A program made the translations under genes and the position numbers. The notes under the pieces were generated by a model, which was not told where the DNA came from, made no database searches, and worked only from the letters and a program-made list of their open reading frames with translations. Below, piece after piece: positions 8,193-16,051 of a DNA stretch of 64,000 nt. Source of the stretch: Shewanella sp. 1CM18E (lineage in GTDB: Bacteria; Pseudomonadota; Gammaproteobacteria; Enterobacterales; Shewanellaceae). How positions within the stretch are numbered: position 1 is the stretch's first letter; every line of letters begins with the position of its first letter. Where the stretch lies: positions 1 through 64,000 of the forward strand of contig NZ_JALNTW010000012.1 of assembly GCF_023161665.1 (NCBI RefSeq). The letters run 5' to 3'.

Positions 8193-9095
8193 ATGGGCGC
8201 AATGGTGTCATGCATAAGGGGCGGCTTGGCTTTTTGCTGCTACTTCATTAATACCCTATTTTGGGTCTTTCCTATTTTTATTATGAGCTTCTTTAAACTC
8301 ATACCGTTATCAGTGACACGCGTTATTTGCACCCACTTTCTCGATTTCTGTGCAAGCGCTTGGATTAGTATTAACAATATCATTGAAAATACCCTACACC
8401 CTTTTAAGCTGACTATTGAAGGCGACACCGAGCTGTCGACCAAAGAGTGGTATATGGTTATCGCGAATCATCAGTCTTGGGTCGATATCCTCATTTTGCA
8501 ACGCGTATTAAACCGCAAAATTCCCTTCTTAAAGTTTTTTCTTAAACAAGAGCTCATTTATGTACCGGTCCTCGGCTTAGCTTGGTGGGCTTTAGATTTT
8601 CCGTTTATGCGTCGCTACAGCAATACTCAACTAAAACGTAACCCTAAACTACGCGGTAAAGATATCGAAATAACCCGAAAAGCTTGCGCTAAGTTCAAGA
8701 GCAAACCCGTTAGTGTGATGAATTTTGTTGAGGGTACACGCTTTAATTCAGTCAAACACAGTAAGCAAAGCTCCCCATATAATCACTTATTAAAACCTAA
8801 AGCTGGCGGCATGGCTTTTGCGCTATCTGCTATGGGTGAACACATAGATAAATTAGTTGATGTTTCAATCTACTACCCAAACAAAGTCCCCTCTTATTGG
8901 GACTTCATTAGTGGCCAAGTGAAAGAAGTGAAGGTACATATCCGTGTTAGTAAGATTGGTGATGAGTTACGTGGCGACTATTTAAAAGATCGCCAGTTTA
9001 AGATCCACTTCCAAGAACAACTTAACCTCATTTGGCAACAAAAAGACCAAGTACTAACCGAGTTTGCACAGACAAACCATCGAGAAGAGGCATAA
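8193..9095 (+). CDS. YihG-like lysophospholipid acyltransferase, copy 1
   Basis: A 300-residue membrane acyltransferase of the PlsC superfamily, resembling E. coli YihG. Hydrophobic segments lie at about 10-55. The catalytic HX4D motif is NHQSWVD (about 92-98) and the acyl-acceptor motif FVEGTR lies near 178. Expected role: acylation of lysophosphatidic acid or a related lysophospholipid at the inner membrane, which tunes phospholipid acyl composition. It is followed 8 bp later by a clear paralogue with which it shares the FLKFFLKQEL-type and NPKLRGKD-type segments. The window also holds srkA and dsbA, which are neighbours of yihG in E. coli. Confidence 0.88.
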   Translation: MGAMVSCIRGGLAFCCYFINTLFWVFPIFIMSFFKLIPLSVTRVICTHFLDFCASAWISINNIIENTLHPFKLTIEGDTELSTKEWYMVIANHQSWVDILILQRVLNRKIPFLKFFLKQELIYVPVLGLAWWALDFPFMRRYSNTQLKRNPKLRGKDIEITRKACAKFKSKPVSVMNFVEGTRFNSVKHSKQSSPYNHLLKPKAGGMAFALSAMGEHIDKLVDVSIYYPNKVPSYWDFISGQVKEVKVHIRVSKIGDELRGDYLKDRQFKIHFQEQLNLIWQQKDQVLTEFAQTNHREEA

Positions 9096-9102
9096 GCGCA
9101 CA

Positions 9103-10053
9103 ATGTTGAACTTTTTACCTGGTTCTATTTTATATTTTTTAAGCACCACCTTACTGATCATTAACACTGTGATTTGGGCTTCACTAATAAGTGTGGGAGG
9201 CATCATTAAGTTACTCGTCCCCTTCACTCCAGCTCGTAATGGTTTAACCCATATAATGAATCGCTTTATGTGGGCTTGGGCTACCTGTAATGGTGGGATC
9301 TTGTATCTACTTGCCGATATTGAATGGGATATCGAAGGACTAGATAACCTCGATAAAAACAGTTGGTACCTGTTGATCAGTAACCATTTAAGTGGTTTTG
9401 ATATTGCAGCGCAAACTTATGTATTAAGAAACCACATTCCAATGCTGAAATTCTTTCTAAAAAAAGAGCTGATGTATGTGCCATTTTTAGGTCTAGGATG
9501 TTGGGCGCTAGACATGCCGTTTATGACTCGCACGAGCCCTGCAAAGCTAAAGAAAAACCCGAAGCTAAAAGGTAAAGATTTAGATACAACTCGCCGAGCT
9601 TGTGAGAAGTTTCGCGGTATGCCGACGTCTATTATCAACTACGTTGAGGGCAGTCGTTTCACTGAAGATAAGCGGGTTCGTCAAGACTCTCCTTATCGTT
9701 ACTTATTGCGGCCAAAGGCAGGCGGAATTGCCTTTGCGCTATCAGCAATGGGAGAGCAGTTTACCAATCTGCTAGATGTCACAGTATTGTACCCTGAAGT
9801 CTTTAAAAAAGATGCGTTATACGAAGTGATGCATGGCCGCATGAAAAAGATTGTGGTTCGCGTAAAAGTATTGCCTGTGCCTGAAGTCGATAATAAGCGT
9901 TATTTTTCAGAGGCAGCTTATCGTGTAGATTTCCAACGTTGGTTGAATGAGGTTTGGGAAAGAAAAGATGAAGAAATTCATCAATTAATGCTAAAGCACA
10001 ACTCTGCAAGTGCAAATGTTAACCAACAACAGAATATTCATAGTAAGAGCTAA
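9103..10053 (+). CDS. YihG-like lysophospholipid acyltransferase, copy 2
   Basis: A 316-residue paralogue of the preceding gene with the same architecture: N-terminal membrane segments (about 5-45), HX4D motif NHLSGFD (about 97-103) and YVEGSR near 183. The ATG at 9103 has GAAGAGG 12 bases upstream. An in-frame TTG at 9064 would make the genes overlap and add a charged extension, so it is rejected. The two copies differ inside the HX4D box (QSWV versus LSGF), so substrate or acyl-chain preference may have diverged. The pair looks like a tandem duplication expressed as one operon, ending in a good terminator. Confidence 0.87.
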   Translation: MLNFLPGSILYFLSTTLLIINTVIWASLISVGGIIKLLVPFTPARNGLTHIMNRFMWAWATCNGGILYLLADIEWDIEGLDNLDKNSWYLLISNHLSGFDIAAQTYVLRNHIPMLKFFLKKELMYVPFLGLGCWALDMPFMTRTSPAKLKKNPKLKGKDLDTTRRACEKFRGMPTSIINYVEGSRFTEDKRVRQDSPYRYLLRPKAGGIAFALSAMGEQFTNLLDVTVLYPEVFKKDALYEVMHGRMKKIVVRVKVLPVPEVDNKRYFSEAAYRVDFQRWLNEVWERKDEEIHQLMLKHNSASANVNQQQNIHSKS

Positions 10054-10075
10054 ACAGCGAGTATATGATAATTAT

Positions 10076-10100
10076 AAAAGCAGCGAATCACGCTGCTTTT
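10076..10100 (+). terminator. Intrinsic terminator of the acyltransferase pair
   Basis: AAAAGCAGCG and CGCTGCTTTT form a 10-bp stem around AATCA, ending in a T-run (CTTTTTAT), 22 bp after the stop codon. Confidence 0.85.
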
Positions 10101-10280
10101 TATCTCCCAATTACAATAAACGTCAACAATCCGCCACACAACCCACTCAGTATAACCAACCACTTCACACAACAATTACGCAAAATTATTCCAGCAGGAA
10201 AGCAAGCTCCTCCTTTTAACTCGGCATTAAAACCCTAAAAAAGCATAATAAACGCCACCAAAAATAGAGCTAGGCCAGTA

Positions 10281-10296
10281 AGTCAAATGTTTGACT
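10281..10296. repeat. Inverted repeat AGTCAAA-TG-TTTGACT
   Basis: A perfect 7-bp-arm inverted repeat is embedded in a larger imperfect hairpin (about 10267-10313, arms starting GAGCTAGGCCAGT). It lies 65 bp upstream of the small lipoprotein gene. It could be an operator or part of an extragenic hairpin. Confidence 0.4.
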
Positions 10297-10362
10297 GGAC
10301 TTAGCCAGCTCTTACCTATACCTTACACTCGAAGTTAACATCAATTAACAAGGATGACGCAG

Positions 10363-10764
10363 ATGTATCAAAAGGGTGGGTGTTTAAATATATTAAGAAC
10401 GCTAGCCATAGTATTGGTAGCGAGTGGTTGCACAAGTAGCCCTCTTAGTCATTACATTGGTAATCAACCTATTGAAGTTAACAGTAGTGAAGTAGCTTTT
10501 TACTGGTTCCCGAAAAACAATCTGATTGATTGGCAAAATGTAGTCCCCCCCTCAAATACAACACAACAAACTACATCGCCGTACAAAATATCCTTCATTA
10601 TTAATGAAGATGGATACATGAGCCAAGTCAATGTAATAAATACTACAAACGGTGAAACAATAGACGCTGAAGCTTTGAAAAAATTTGAGGCATATCAATT
10701 TAATCCGGCACCTCAAAACTTCCAAAATCAAGCGGTAAAAGTCAGCACAACCGTAAGCCTTTAA
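10363..10764 (+). CDS. Small lipoprotein with TonB C-terminal-like domain
   Basis: A 133-residue predicted lipoprotein. The signal peptide ends in VASGC (Cys about 23). The C-terminal half (about 70-133) has the TonB_C pattern: a polar-hydrophobic strand (YKISFIINEDGYMSQVNV), then DAEALKKFEAYQFNPA and a final strand with KVSTTVSL. The protein lacks the TonB membrane anchor and Pro-rich spanner, so energy transduction is unlikely; such stand-alone domains are found in several Shewanella lipoproteins of unknown role. ATG 10363 is preferred over ATG 10354 because AAGGA (10350-10354) overlaps the latter. It is convergent with ilvE through a shared terminator. Confidence 0.7.
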   Translation: MYQKGGCLNILRTLAIVLVASGCTSSPLSHYIGNQPIEVNSSEVAFYWFPKNNLIDWQNVVPPSNTTQQTTSPYKISFIINEDGYMSQVNVINTTNGETIDAEALKKFEAYQFNPAPQNFQNQAVKVSTTVSL

Positions 10765-10789
10765 GCTTAAAAGGCCTATTTACCGGCAT

Positions 10790-10818
10790 AAAAAAGGCTC
10801 CTATTAGGAGCCTTTTTT
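10790..10818. terminator. Bidirectional terminator
   Basis: AAAAAAGGCTCCT and AGGAGCCTTTTTT form a 13-bp stem with a 3-base loop and T-tracts on both strands, between the convergent lipoprotein gene and ilvE. Confidence 0.92.
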
Positions 10819-10821
10819 GGA

Positions 10822-11913
10822 TTATTCATGCAGACGTTTAACGTGCTGCACCCAACCTTCTGGGCCTTGAAGGTGACCTTTTTGAATATCGGTTAAGACT
10901 TTATAAATGCGTTTTGTATGTTCACCTACATTACCGTCACCAACCGTTATTACCCGATTATCTTCAAAGATATAAGAACCTACTGGAGATACAACAGCTG
11001 CAGTACCAAAGCCGCCCGCTTCAATAATCTCACCGGATTCAATGTCGCTAATGAACTGGTCAAGCATGACTGTTTCCTGACGTACTTCACAACCCAATAT
11101 CTCACCTAGATCAAGAATCGATTGCGAAGTGATCGACTTTAAAATGGTGTCGGTAAACTTAGGGATGATAATGCTGCCATCTTTAAGCACGTGGAAATGG
11201 TTCATCGCTCCCACCTCTTCAATCTGCTTGTTATTCGCATCTAAATACAACACTTGAGCAGCGCCATATTCTGCAGCAGCCTTGCCCGCTTTTAGTGATG
11301 CCGCATAGTTACCAGCAGCTTTAGATGCGCCTGTACCGCCAGATACTGCACGGTGAAAACGCTCACTAATCAACAAACGAATCGCTTTATCAAAACCATC
11401 GCTATAATAAGGGCCGCTAGGACTTAACATTACGCAGAAAGTATATTTTTCACTTGGACTTACGGATAAACGGTCTTCTGTAGCAAAGATGAATGGACGA
11501 ATATAAAGGCAGGCACCTTCTTGCATCGGGAACCATAGGCGATCGACATCGATCAATGCGTTAATCGCATCAACCTGTACTTGTTCAGATAAGGCTGGAA
11601 TACAAAGAATGTCTGCTGAACGGTTAAGACGTTCGGCATTTTTGTCGATTCGGAAGGTATAAATTTCGCCATCATCATGCTGAAAAGCTTTAGCACCTTC
11701 AAACACTGATTGACCATAATGCAGCGCGATAGCCCCAGGAGCCACCTCGAATGGACCATAAGGAACGATGCGTGGGTCACACCACTCACCATCACGATAA
11801 TCCATCAAAAACATGTGGTCAGTTCTGAGGTTGCCAAAACCAACATTAGTTGTAGGGTTAAACTGTTCGCTTCGGCGCTCTAACGCAGGTTTTAAATTAT
11901 AAGTTATTTGCAT
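10822..11913 (-). CDS. ilvE: Branched-chain amino acid aminotransferase
   Basis: A 363-residue PLP enzyme (fold type IV, class IIIa/BCAT type II length) that transfers the amino group between glutamate and the branched-chain 2-oxo acids in the last step of Ile, Leu and Val synthesis. Motifs: HYGQSVFEGAKAF near 65, the catalytic Lys in GASKAAGNYAASLKAG near 200, and the substrate/cofactor loop EVGAMNHF near 233, followed by EIIEAGGFGTAAVVSPVG near 310. No ilv leader peptide or riboswitch is visible in the 120 bp upstream. It is monocistronic. Confidence 0.95.
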   Translation of the reverse strand: MQITYNLKPALERRSEQFNPTTNVGFGNLRTDHMFLMDYRDGEWCDPRIVPYGPFEVAPGAIALHYGQSVFEGAKAFQHDDGEIYTFRIDKNAERLNRSADILCIPALSEQVQVDAINALIDVDRLWFPMQEGACLYIRPFIFATEDRLSVSPSEKYTFCVMLSPSGPYYSDGFDKAIRLLISERFHRAVSGGTGASKAAGNYAASLKAGKAAAEYGAAQVLYLDANNKQIEEVGAMNHFHVLKDGSIIIPKFTDTILKSITSQSILDLGEILGCEVRQETVMLDQFISDIESGEIIEAGGFGTAAVVSPVGSYIFEDNRVITVGDGNVGEHTKRIYKVLTDIQKGHLQGPEGWVQHVKRLHE

Positions 11914-12033
11914 TGTATACCACCTTGATTACTGACTGAGCAGCCTATCAGTGGTCATAAAAAAGTCAAGTAAAACGGGGGGTAGCTAAAGATCCATCAA
12001 CTTAAGGCGATGCTCTAAAGTAAACTCTATCAA

Positions 12034-12795
12034 CTACTCCTGCCTACAATCAAAACGCTTGCCGATAGCTAAACATGAGTCACAGCTTCGGATATTTCCC
12101 CGACTTTTATCTAAAAAAACATTAATACGCCCTGACAAACTCTGCATCATTTCTCGTGTAATGGGTTCACGCCATTGATAATGATTCATTAAGCGACTGA
12201 TATGCCGATAGCCAACATCATCATTTGCGATAAAGTACTGCTCATCCATTAGTCGACTTTCAAAAGACGAGGTTGCTCCAGCAAGAAAAAAGTAAAGCGC
12301 CTGACTTAAGTCATCAATTTCCAGTGAAGTAGCCTTTAGCTCGCCTTTTTTAACGGCCTCTTCTAAGGGGCTTTTCACTCTGCTCCAAAAAAGATTTACC
12401 CGACTCTTTAGGATCTCCACCTTCTCAGAACTCGCCAATTGCCAAAACATACTATTAATTGCTACAACTCTAAGAATATTAAAAATCGGGCTGCGCTTTA
12501 CCACTTCAAAAGTAAAGAGGATCGGTAGCACAGCTTGTTCTCGGATATTCAAATCAGGATTTTCATCAATAAACACTGGGATCTGGCTTGATGTGGTGTT
12601 TCTTAAAAATAGGCAAACCAATACATCTTCTTTTGACTCAAAATATTTATACAGAGTATTAGTTGAACAGCCTGCACCTTTAGCTATTTGAGCGAACCGA
12701 AAAGATACAACCCCCTGCTCATCAATCAATTTTTCGGCTACATCTAACAATTGATTACAGCGAATAGCATCTAAATTTCTACCCGGGCATTGCAT
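12034..12795 (-). CDS. TetR-family regulator with conserved Cys pairs (copy 1)
   Basis: A 253-residue TetR-type repressor. The HTH is at about 25-62 (IAKGAGCSTNTLYKYFESKEDVL); the rest is an alpha-helical ligand domain. Unusually, it has Cys3 and Cys13 before the HTH and a C-terminal C238-x2-C241 followed by C250. The paralogue at 14938-15711 has Cys3, Cys13, C238 and C241 at identical positions. Four conserved Cys suggest a metal or redox site. The ATG at 12795 is chosen because the paralogue starts at the same point; an upstream extension to 12948 exists but looks spurious. It is divergent from flavocytochrome module 1 and likely controls it. Confidence 0.85.
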   Translation of the reverse strand: MQCPGRNLDAIRCNQLLDVAEKLIDEQGVVSFRFAQIAKGAGCSTNTLYKYFESKEDVLVCLFLRNTTSSQIPVFIDENPDLNIREQAVLPILFTFEVVKRSPIFNILRVVAINSMFWQLASSEKVEILKSRVNLFWSRVKSPLEEAVKKGELKATSLEIDDLSQALYFFLAGATSSFESRLMDEQYFIANDDVGYRHISRLMNHYQWREPITREMMQSLSGRINVFLDKSRGNIRSCDSCLAIGKRFDCRQE

Positions 12796-12921
12796 ATTAA
12801 CACTCTCTTTATTCTCTCTATACTTTTGATAATAAGGAGAAATATCGATATAGATACTTAGAAGAAAGATTTTCTTGAAGGCATCCACAAAAAACTTTCT
12901 CCCCCTATACGAAGTGTGATT

Positions 12922-12941
12922 TGACGCATATTTGAGCGTCA
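12922..12941. promoter_or_regulatory. Inverted repeat TGACGC-N8-GCGTCA
   Basis: A perfect 6-bp-arm inverted repeat lies 44-63 bp upstream of the first flavoprotein gene and in the divergent region shared with TetR copy 1. A CRP-like half-site (TGTGA) lies just upstream at about 12916-12920. It is a candidate operator. Confidence 0.45.
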
Positions 12942-12984
12942 GTCTCAAGCTTATTGTGTCTCCAAGCTAAATGGAGAATTAAAA

Positions 12985-14487
12985 ATGCAAACAAGACGTT
13001 CATTTCTAAAATTCGGAGCAGGTGCTGCAGCGGTTGGTGCTTTTGCTCCTCTTACAGTCAATGCGCAATCATCAAATATAAAATGGGATGAAAGCCATGA
13101 AGTCGTTATCGTTGGCTCTGGTTTTGCTGGGCTTGCAGCCGCAGTTGAAGCAGGCAAACTTGGCGCTAAAGATATCGTGGTTTTTGAAAAGCTAGGTGTG
13201 TATGGCGGTAACTCGACTCTGAATGCGGGTCAAGCCTGCTTTGCCGATACAGATTTACAACGCAAGCTTGGCATCAAAGACAGTGCTGAGCTAATGGTAA
13301 AAGACCAACTCGCTTCTGGCCGAGGTTATGCCAACGAAGCCTTATTACGCCATAGTGCTGAATTAGGCCCTTATATTTATCAACTCACCAAAGATTGTGG
13401 TTGTGTATATCGCGACCATATCATCAATACTGGCGGTACAAGCGCTACACGTAGTCACCAAGTGGTTGAACGCAGCGGCGCAGGCTTTATCCGCCCAATG
13501 TTAAAAACCGCCCGTAGTTATGGCGTTAAAACCAAAACTCGCCACAAGTTTGAAGGTTTGATTACCGCTGATGACGGCACAGTATTAGGGATTAAAGTAC
13601 GTAAAGGTTATCACACAGATCATGAAGACTCAGGCAAGCTGATTAATGTTAAAGCCGAAAAGGGTGTTCTTATCGCAACCGGTGGTTTCGCGGCTAACGT
13701 AGCATTTCGCCAAGCACTCGACCCAACTCTGGGTGATGAAGTGGGCCACACTAATGCTCGGGGGGCCACCGGTGACGGCTTGATAGCCATGCTAGCTGAA
13801 GGTGCAATGCCAATTCACTTAAGCTTTATTCAGTCTGGCCCCTGGGCATCGCCTGATGAAGGTGGCTTTGGTTACGGCGCAGGTTTCTCTTTATACAACT
13901 TCCCGCACTCAATCGCCATTGACCGCAATACTGGCATGCGTTTTATGAATGAAACTGCAGACCGTAAGCACCGTGCAGATCTTGAGATCCAACGTCGCGA
14001 CAAAGATGGCAAGCCTAATCCAGCGCTACTTATTGCGCCTAAGCATGAAGCGCAAAAAGATCCTTCGATGGAAAACGTACTTAAATATAACGTTGCCTGG
14101 GAATTCGATAGTGTTGAAGCTATCGCCAAACATTTCGACTTACCACTAAAGCCGCTTAAACAGCAAATTGAAGATTGGAATAAATACGTAAAGGCTGGCG
14201 ATGATCCTCAATTTGGCAAGCGCATGGATATGAGTACAGGGATCTATATGACAGCGCCATTTATCGTGCAGCGATTATGGCCCAAGGTGCACTACTGCCA
14301 AGGTGGTATTCAAATCAACACCAAAGCTCAAGTAATTGCAGCCAAAAATGGTAAACCAATTCCTAATTTATATGCAGCAGGTGAAGTCTCGGGTGGTGTG
14401 CATGGTGTAAGCCGACTTGGTGGTTGCTCTACCCCAGACTGCATGGCATTTGGTGTAACAGCCGCACGTTCGATGATGAAAGCATAA
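12985..14487 (+). CDS. Periplasmic FAD 2-enoate reductase, flavocytochrome c subunit (module 1)
   Basis: A 500-residue flavoprotein of the fumarate/urocanate/acrylate reductase family. Tat signal RRSFLKF (R4-R5) indicates folded export; the FAD motif GSGFAG is at 44-49. The catalytic Arg lies in FMNETADRK (about 327). VHYCQGG (about 434) carries the carboxylate-binding His and SRLGGC (about 476) the substrate Arg. Where fumarate reductases have a His in the Q-x-HP motif, this protein has FIQSGPW (about 283), arguing against a dicarboxylate substrate. Electrons would come from the tetraheme protein encoded 10 bp downstream. Layout matches the acrylate reductase ArdA of Shewanella woodyi; the exact substrate is inferred. 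Extra Cys near the active site (HYC, GGCSTPDC) are noteworthy. Confidence 0.88.
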   Translation: MQTRRSFLKFGAGAAAVGAFAPLTVNAQSSNIKWDESHEVVIVGSGFAGLAAAVEAGKLGAKDIVVFEKLGVYGGNSTLNAGQACFADTDLQRKLGIKDSAELMVKDQLASGRGYANEALLRHSAELGPYIYQLTKDCGCVYRDHIINTGGTSATRSHQVVERSGAGFIRPMLKTARSYGVKTKTRHKFEGLITADDGTVLGIKVRKGYHTDHEDSGKLINVKAEKGVLIATGGFAANVAFRQALDPTLGDEVGHTNARGATGDGLIAMLAEGAMPIHLSFIQSGPWASPDEGGFGYGAGFSLYNFPHSIAIDRNTGMRFMNETADRKHRADLEIQRRDKDGKPNPALLIAPKHEAQKDPSMENVLKYNVAWEFDSVEAIAKHFDLPLKPLKQQIEDWNKYVKAGDDPQFGKRMDMSTGIYMTAPFIVQRLWPKVHYCQGGIQINTKAQVIAAKNGKPIPNLYAAGEVSGGVHGVSRLGGCSTPDCMAFGVTAARSMMKA

Positions 14488-14497
14488 GGATACCGAC

Positions 14498-14848
14498 ATG
14501 AAACCAATGACAACTTTACTTGTGCTGGTATTTAGCAGCGTCATCGCCCTGTCTGCCCAAGCAAGAGATAAGCGTGACTATCACCAAGCCCTATATGAAG
14601 AAGGCTGTAAGTCTTGCCATGACCAAGGATTGAAAAACTATCCTTCAGATGAATCTTGCTTACAGTGCCACGACATGGGAGACCTAGCGGAGCAAACCAA
14701 ACGCGAAGGTCATGCAGCGAAGCAAAACCCCCATGACAGTATGCACTATGGCCAAGAGGCACCGTGTATGGAATGCCACGGCGAGCATACCGAGAAGCAA
14801 GCGATTTGTATGGATTGCCACAACTTTGACTATCCAAAATTTAAGTAA
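14498..14848 (+). CDS. Tetraheme cytochrome c, electron donor subunit (module 1)
   Basis: A 116-residue periplasmic cytochrome with a Sec signal peptide (about 1-22) and exactly four CxxCH heme sites: CKSCH, CLQCH, CMECH and CMDCH. Spacing and size match the N-terminal tetraheme domain of flavocytochrome c3 and the separate ArdB-type subunit. It most likely receives electrons from CymA-like quinol dehydrogenases and passes them to the adjacent flavoprotein. It begins 10 bp after the flavoprotein stop, so it is co-expressed, and ends at a strong terminator. Confidence 0.93.
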   Translation: MKPMTTLLVLVFSSVIALSAQARDKRDYHQALYEEGCKSCHDQGLKNYPSDESCLQCHDMGDLAEQTKREGHAAKQNPHDSMHYGQEAPCMECHGEHTEKQAICMDCHNFDYPKFK

Positions 14849-14869
14849 GGCTTGATATAACCGTCTGCA

Positions 14870-14901
14870 CAACAAGCCCAGAATTAATTTTGGGCTTGTT
14901 G
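14870..14901. terminator. Bidirectional terminator
   Basis: CAACAAGCCCA and TGGGCTTGTTG form an 11-bp stem with a 10-base loop between the convergent tetraheme gene and TetR copy 2. Confidence 0.8.
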
Positions 14902-14937
14902 ATATTTAACGCTTTAAAATTCGAGTTTAAATCTGCT

Positions 14938-15711
14938 TTAGCGTAAGCAAGTACTATTAGTATCCACACCGGTACAAGCCAACGCACTACAAGCGCTGCA
15001 GCTCATATGGTCACGGTAGTGTTTATCAAAAAAGCTTGAACTTCTTTGTTCGAGCGACTCAAACAGTTCAGGAGTAATCGGCTTAACCCACTTGTACTGC
15101 GCCATTAGCCTTGCCAAATGTCGGTAACAGGTCTCGCGACGGTTGGATAAATATTCAGGCGCAATCAACTGGCTTTCAAATTGGGTTAATGAACCGGTTA
15201 AGTAAAAGGTAATTCCTTGAACCAGCTCTTTAACTTGCAGCGGCGTGGCATCTAATTCGCCTCTTGCTACAGCCTCATTCAGCGATTCAGTAAACCAGCC
15301 CCAAAACGCATTGATGCGCTTTTTAAAGCGTTCAACTTTTTCGTCACTCGCTAGCTGCCAAACCATAGTATTTACCGATACTGAACGTAGAGTAAAAAAG
15401 CTTTTACTGCGTTTAATCGTTTCAAATGTAAACAAAATGGGTAACAGCACTTTTTCTTGGGCAGTTAAATCTGGGTATTTGTTAATAAATATCGGCAAGT
15501 GATTAGAAGTGGCACTGCGTAAAAATAAGCACACTAGTACATCTTCTTTGCGTTCGAAAAATTTGTATAACGTACCGGTAGAACAGCCCACTTCTTTTGC
15601 CAATTGAGAGAACTTGAACGACACAATACCCTGCGACTCAATAAGCTGCTCAGCCGCATCAAGTATTTGATTGCAGCGCATCATAGGCAGTGCATCAGTG
15701 GGACATTTCAT
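14938..15711 (-). CDS. TetR-family regulator with conserved Cys pairs (copy 2)
   Basis: A 257-residue paralogue of the regulator at 12034-12795, divergent from flavocytochrome module 2. The HTH is at about 25-62 (LAKEVGCSTGTLYKFFERKEDVLVCLFLRS). Cys3 (MKCP), Cys13 (MMRCNQ), C238 and C241 (SCSAC) match copy 1 position for position; two more Cys (246, 255) lie in the tail. The family usually senses small hydrophobic or acyl-type ligands; acrylate or a related enoate is a plausible effector here. It is the best candidate to bind the TTATTCG-N12-CGAATAA palindromes upstream of module 2 and of the cupin gene. Confidence 0.87.
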   Translation of the reverse strand: MKCPTDALPMMRCNQILDAAEQLIESQGIVSFKFSQLAKEVGCSTGTLYKFFERKEDVLVCLFLRSATSNHLPIFINKYPDLTAQEKVLLPILFTFETIKRSKSFFTLRSVSVNTMVWQLASDEKVERFKKRINAFWGWFTESLNEAVARGELDATPLQVKELVQGITFYLTGSLTQFESQLIAPEYLSNRRETCYRHLARLMAQYKWVKPITPELFESLEQRSSSFFDKHYRDHMSCSACSALACTGVDTNSTCLR

Positions 15712-15930
15712 TTATAACAACCTGTATTTCTAATTAGCGCAATTATGCGCTTTTAACAATTACAGATTATAGATAGCTCTTTCCTAATCGGGATTCACTT
15801 CACGCTAATACTGCTTTATTGGTAGGCTTTGTGAATTACGTCATATAAACATTACAGCAATAACTTGTAACTCTATTCTGAATCCGTTCACATTTTCGAG
15901 TGACGTTCTCGCCCAGTCGTTAACAGAGAA

Positions 15931-15962
15931 AATTTATTCGAGATATGACTCACGAATAAATT
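15931..15962. promoter_or_regulatory. Operator A: AATTTATTCG-N12-CGAATAAATT
   Basis: A perfect 10-bp-arm inverted repeat with a 12-base spacer in the divergent TetR2/flavoprotein region. The same core (TTATTCG-N12-CGAATAA) occurs at 20716-20743 upstream of the cupin gene, also followed about 20 bp later by a CRP-like site. A shared regulator is the simplest reading. Confidence 0.65.
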
Positions 15963-15980
15963 TGTCACTGAAAAAATGCC

Positions 15981-15994
15981 GTGACTTAGTTCAC
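15981..15994. promoter_or_regulatory. CRP-like site GTGA-N6-TCAC
   Basis: GTGACTTAGTTCAC is a perfect symmetric CRP core, 57 bp upstream of the flavoprotein start and 18 bp after operator A. In Shewanella CRP controls anaerobic respiratory genes, which fits this operon. Confidence 0.65.
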
Positions 15995-16051
15995 CTTTAG
16001 CAACTGAACTTGCGTTTACATTTACCTCATTCCCATTCTGAGGATTACAAA

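Noticed and set aside
10010..10219. 69-residue ORF after the acyltransferase pair
   Set aside because: It overlaps the acyltransferase 3' end and runs through the terminator hairpin; low-complexity sequence without family features.
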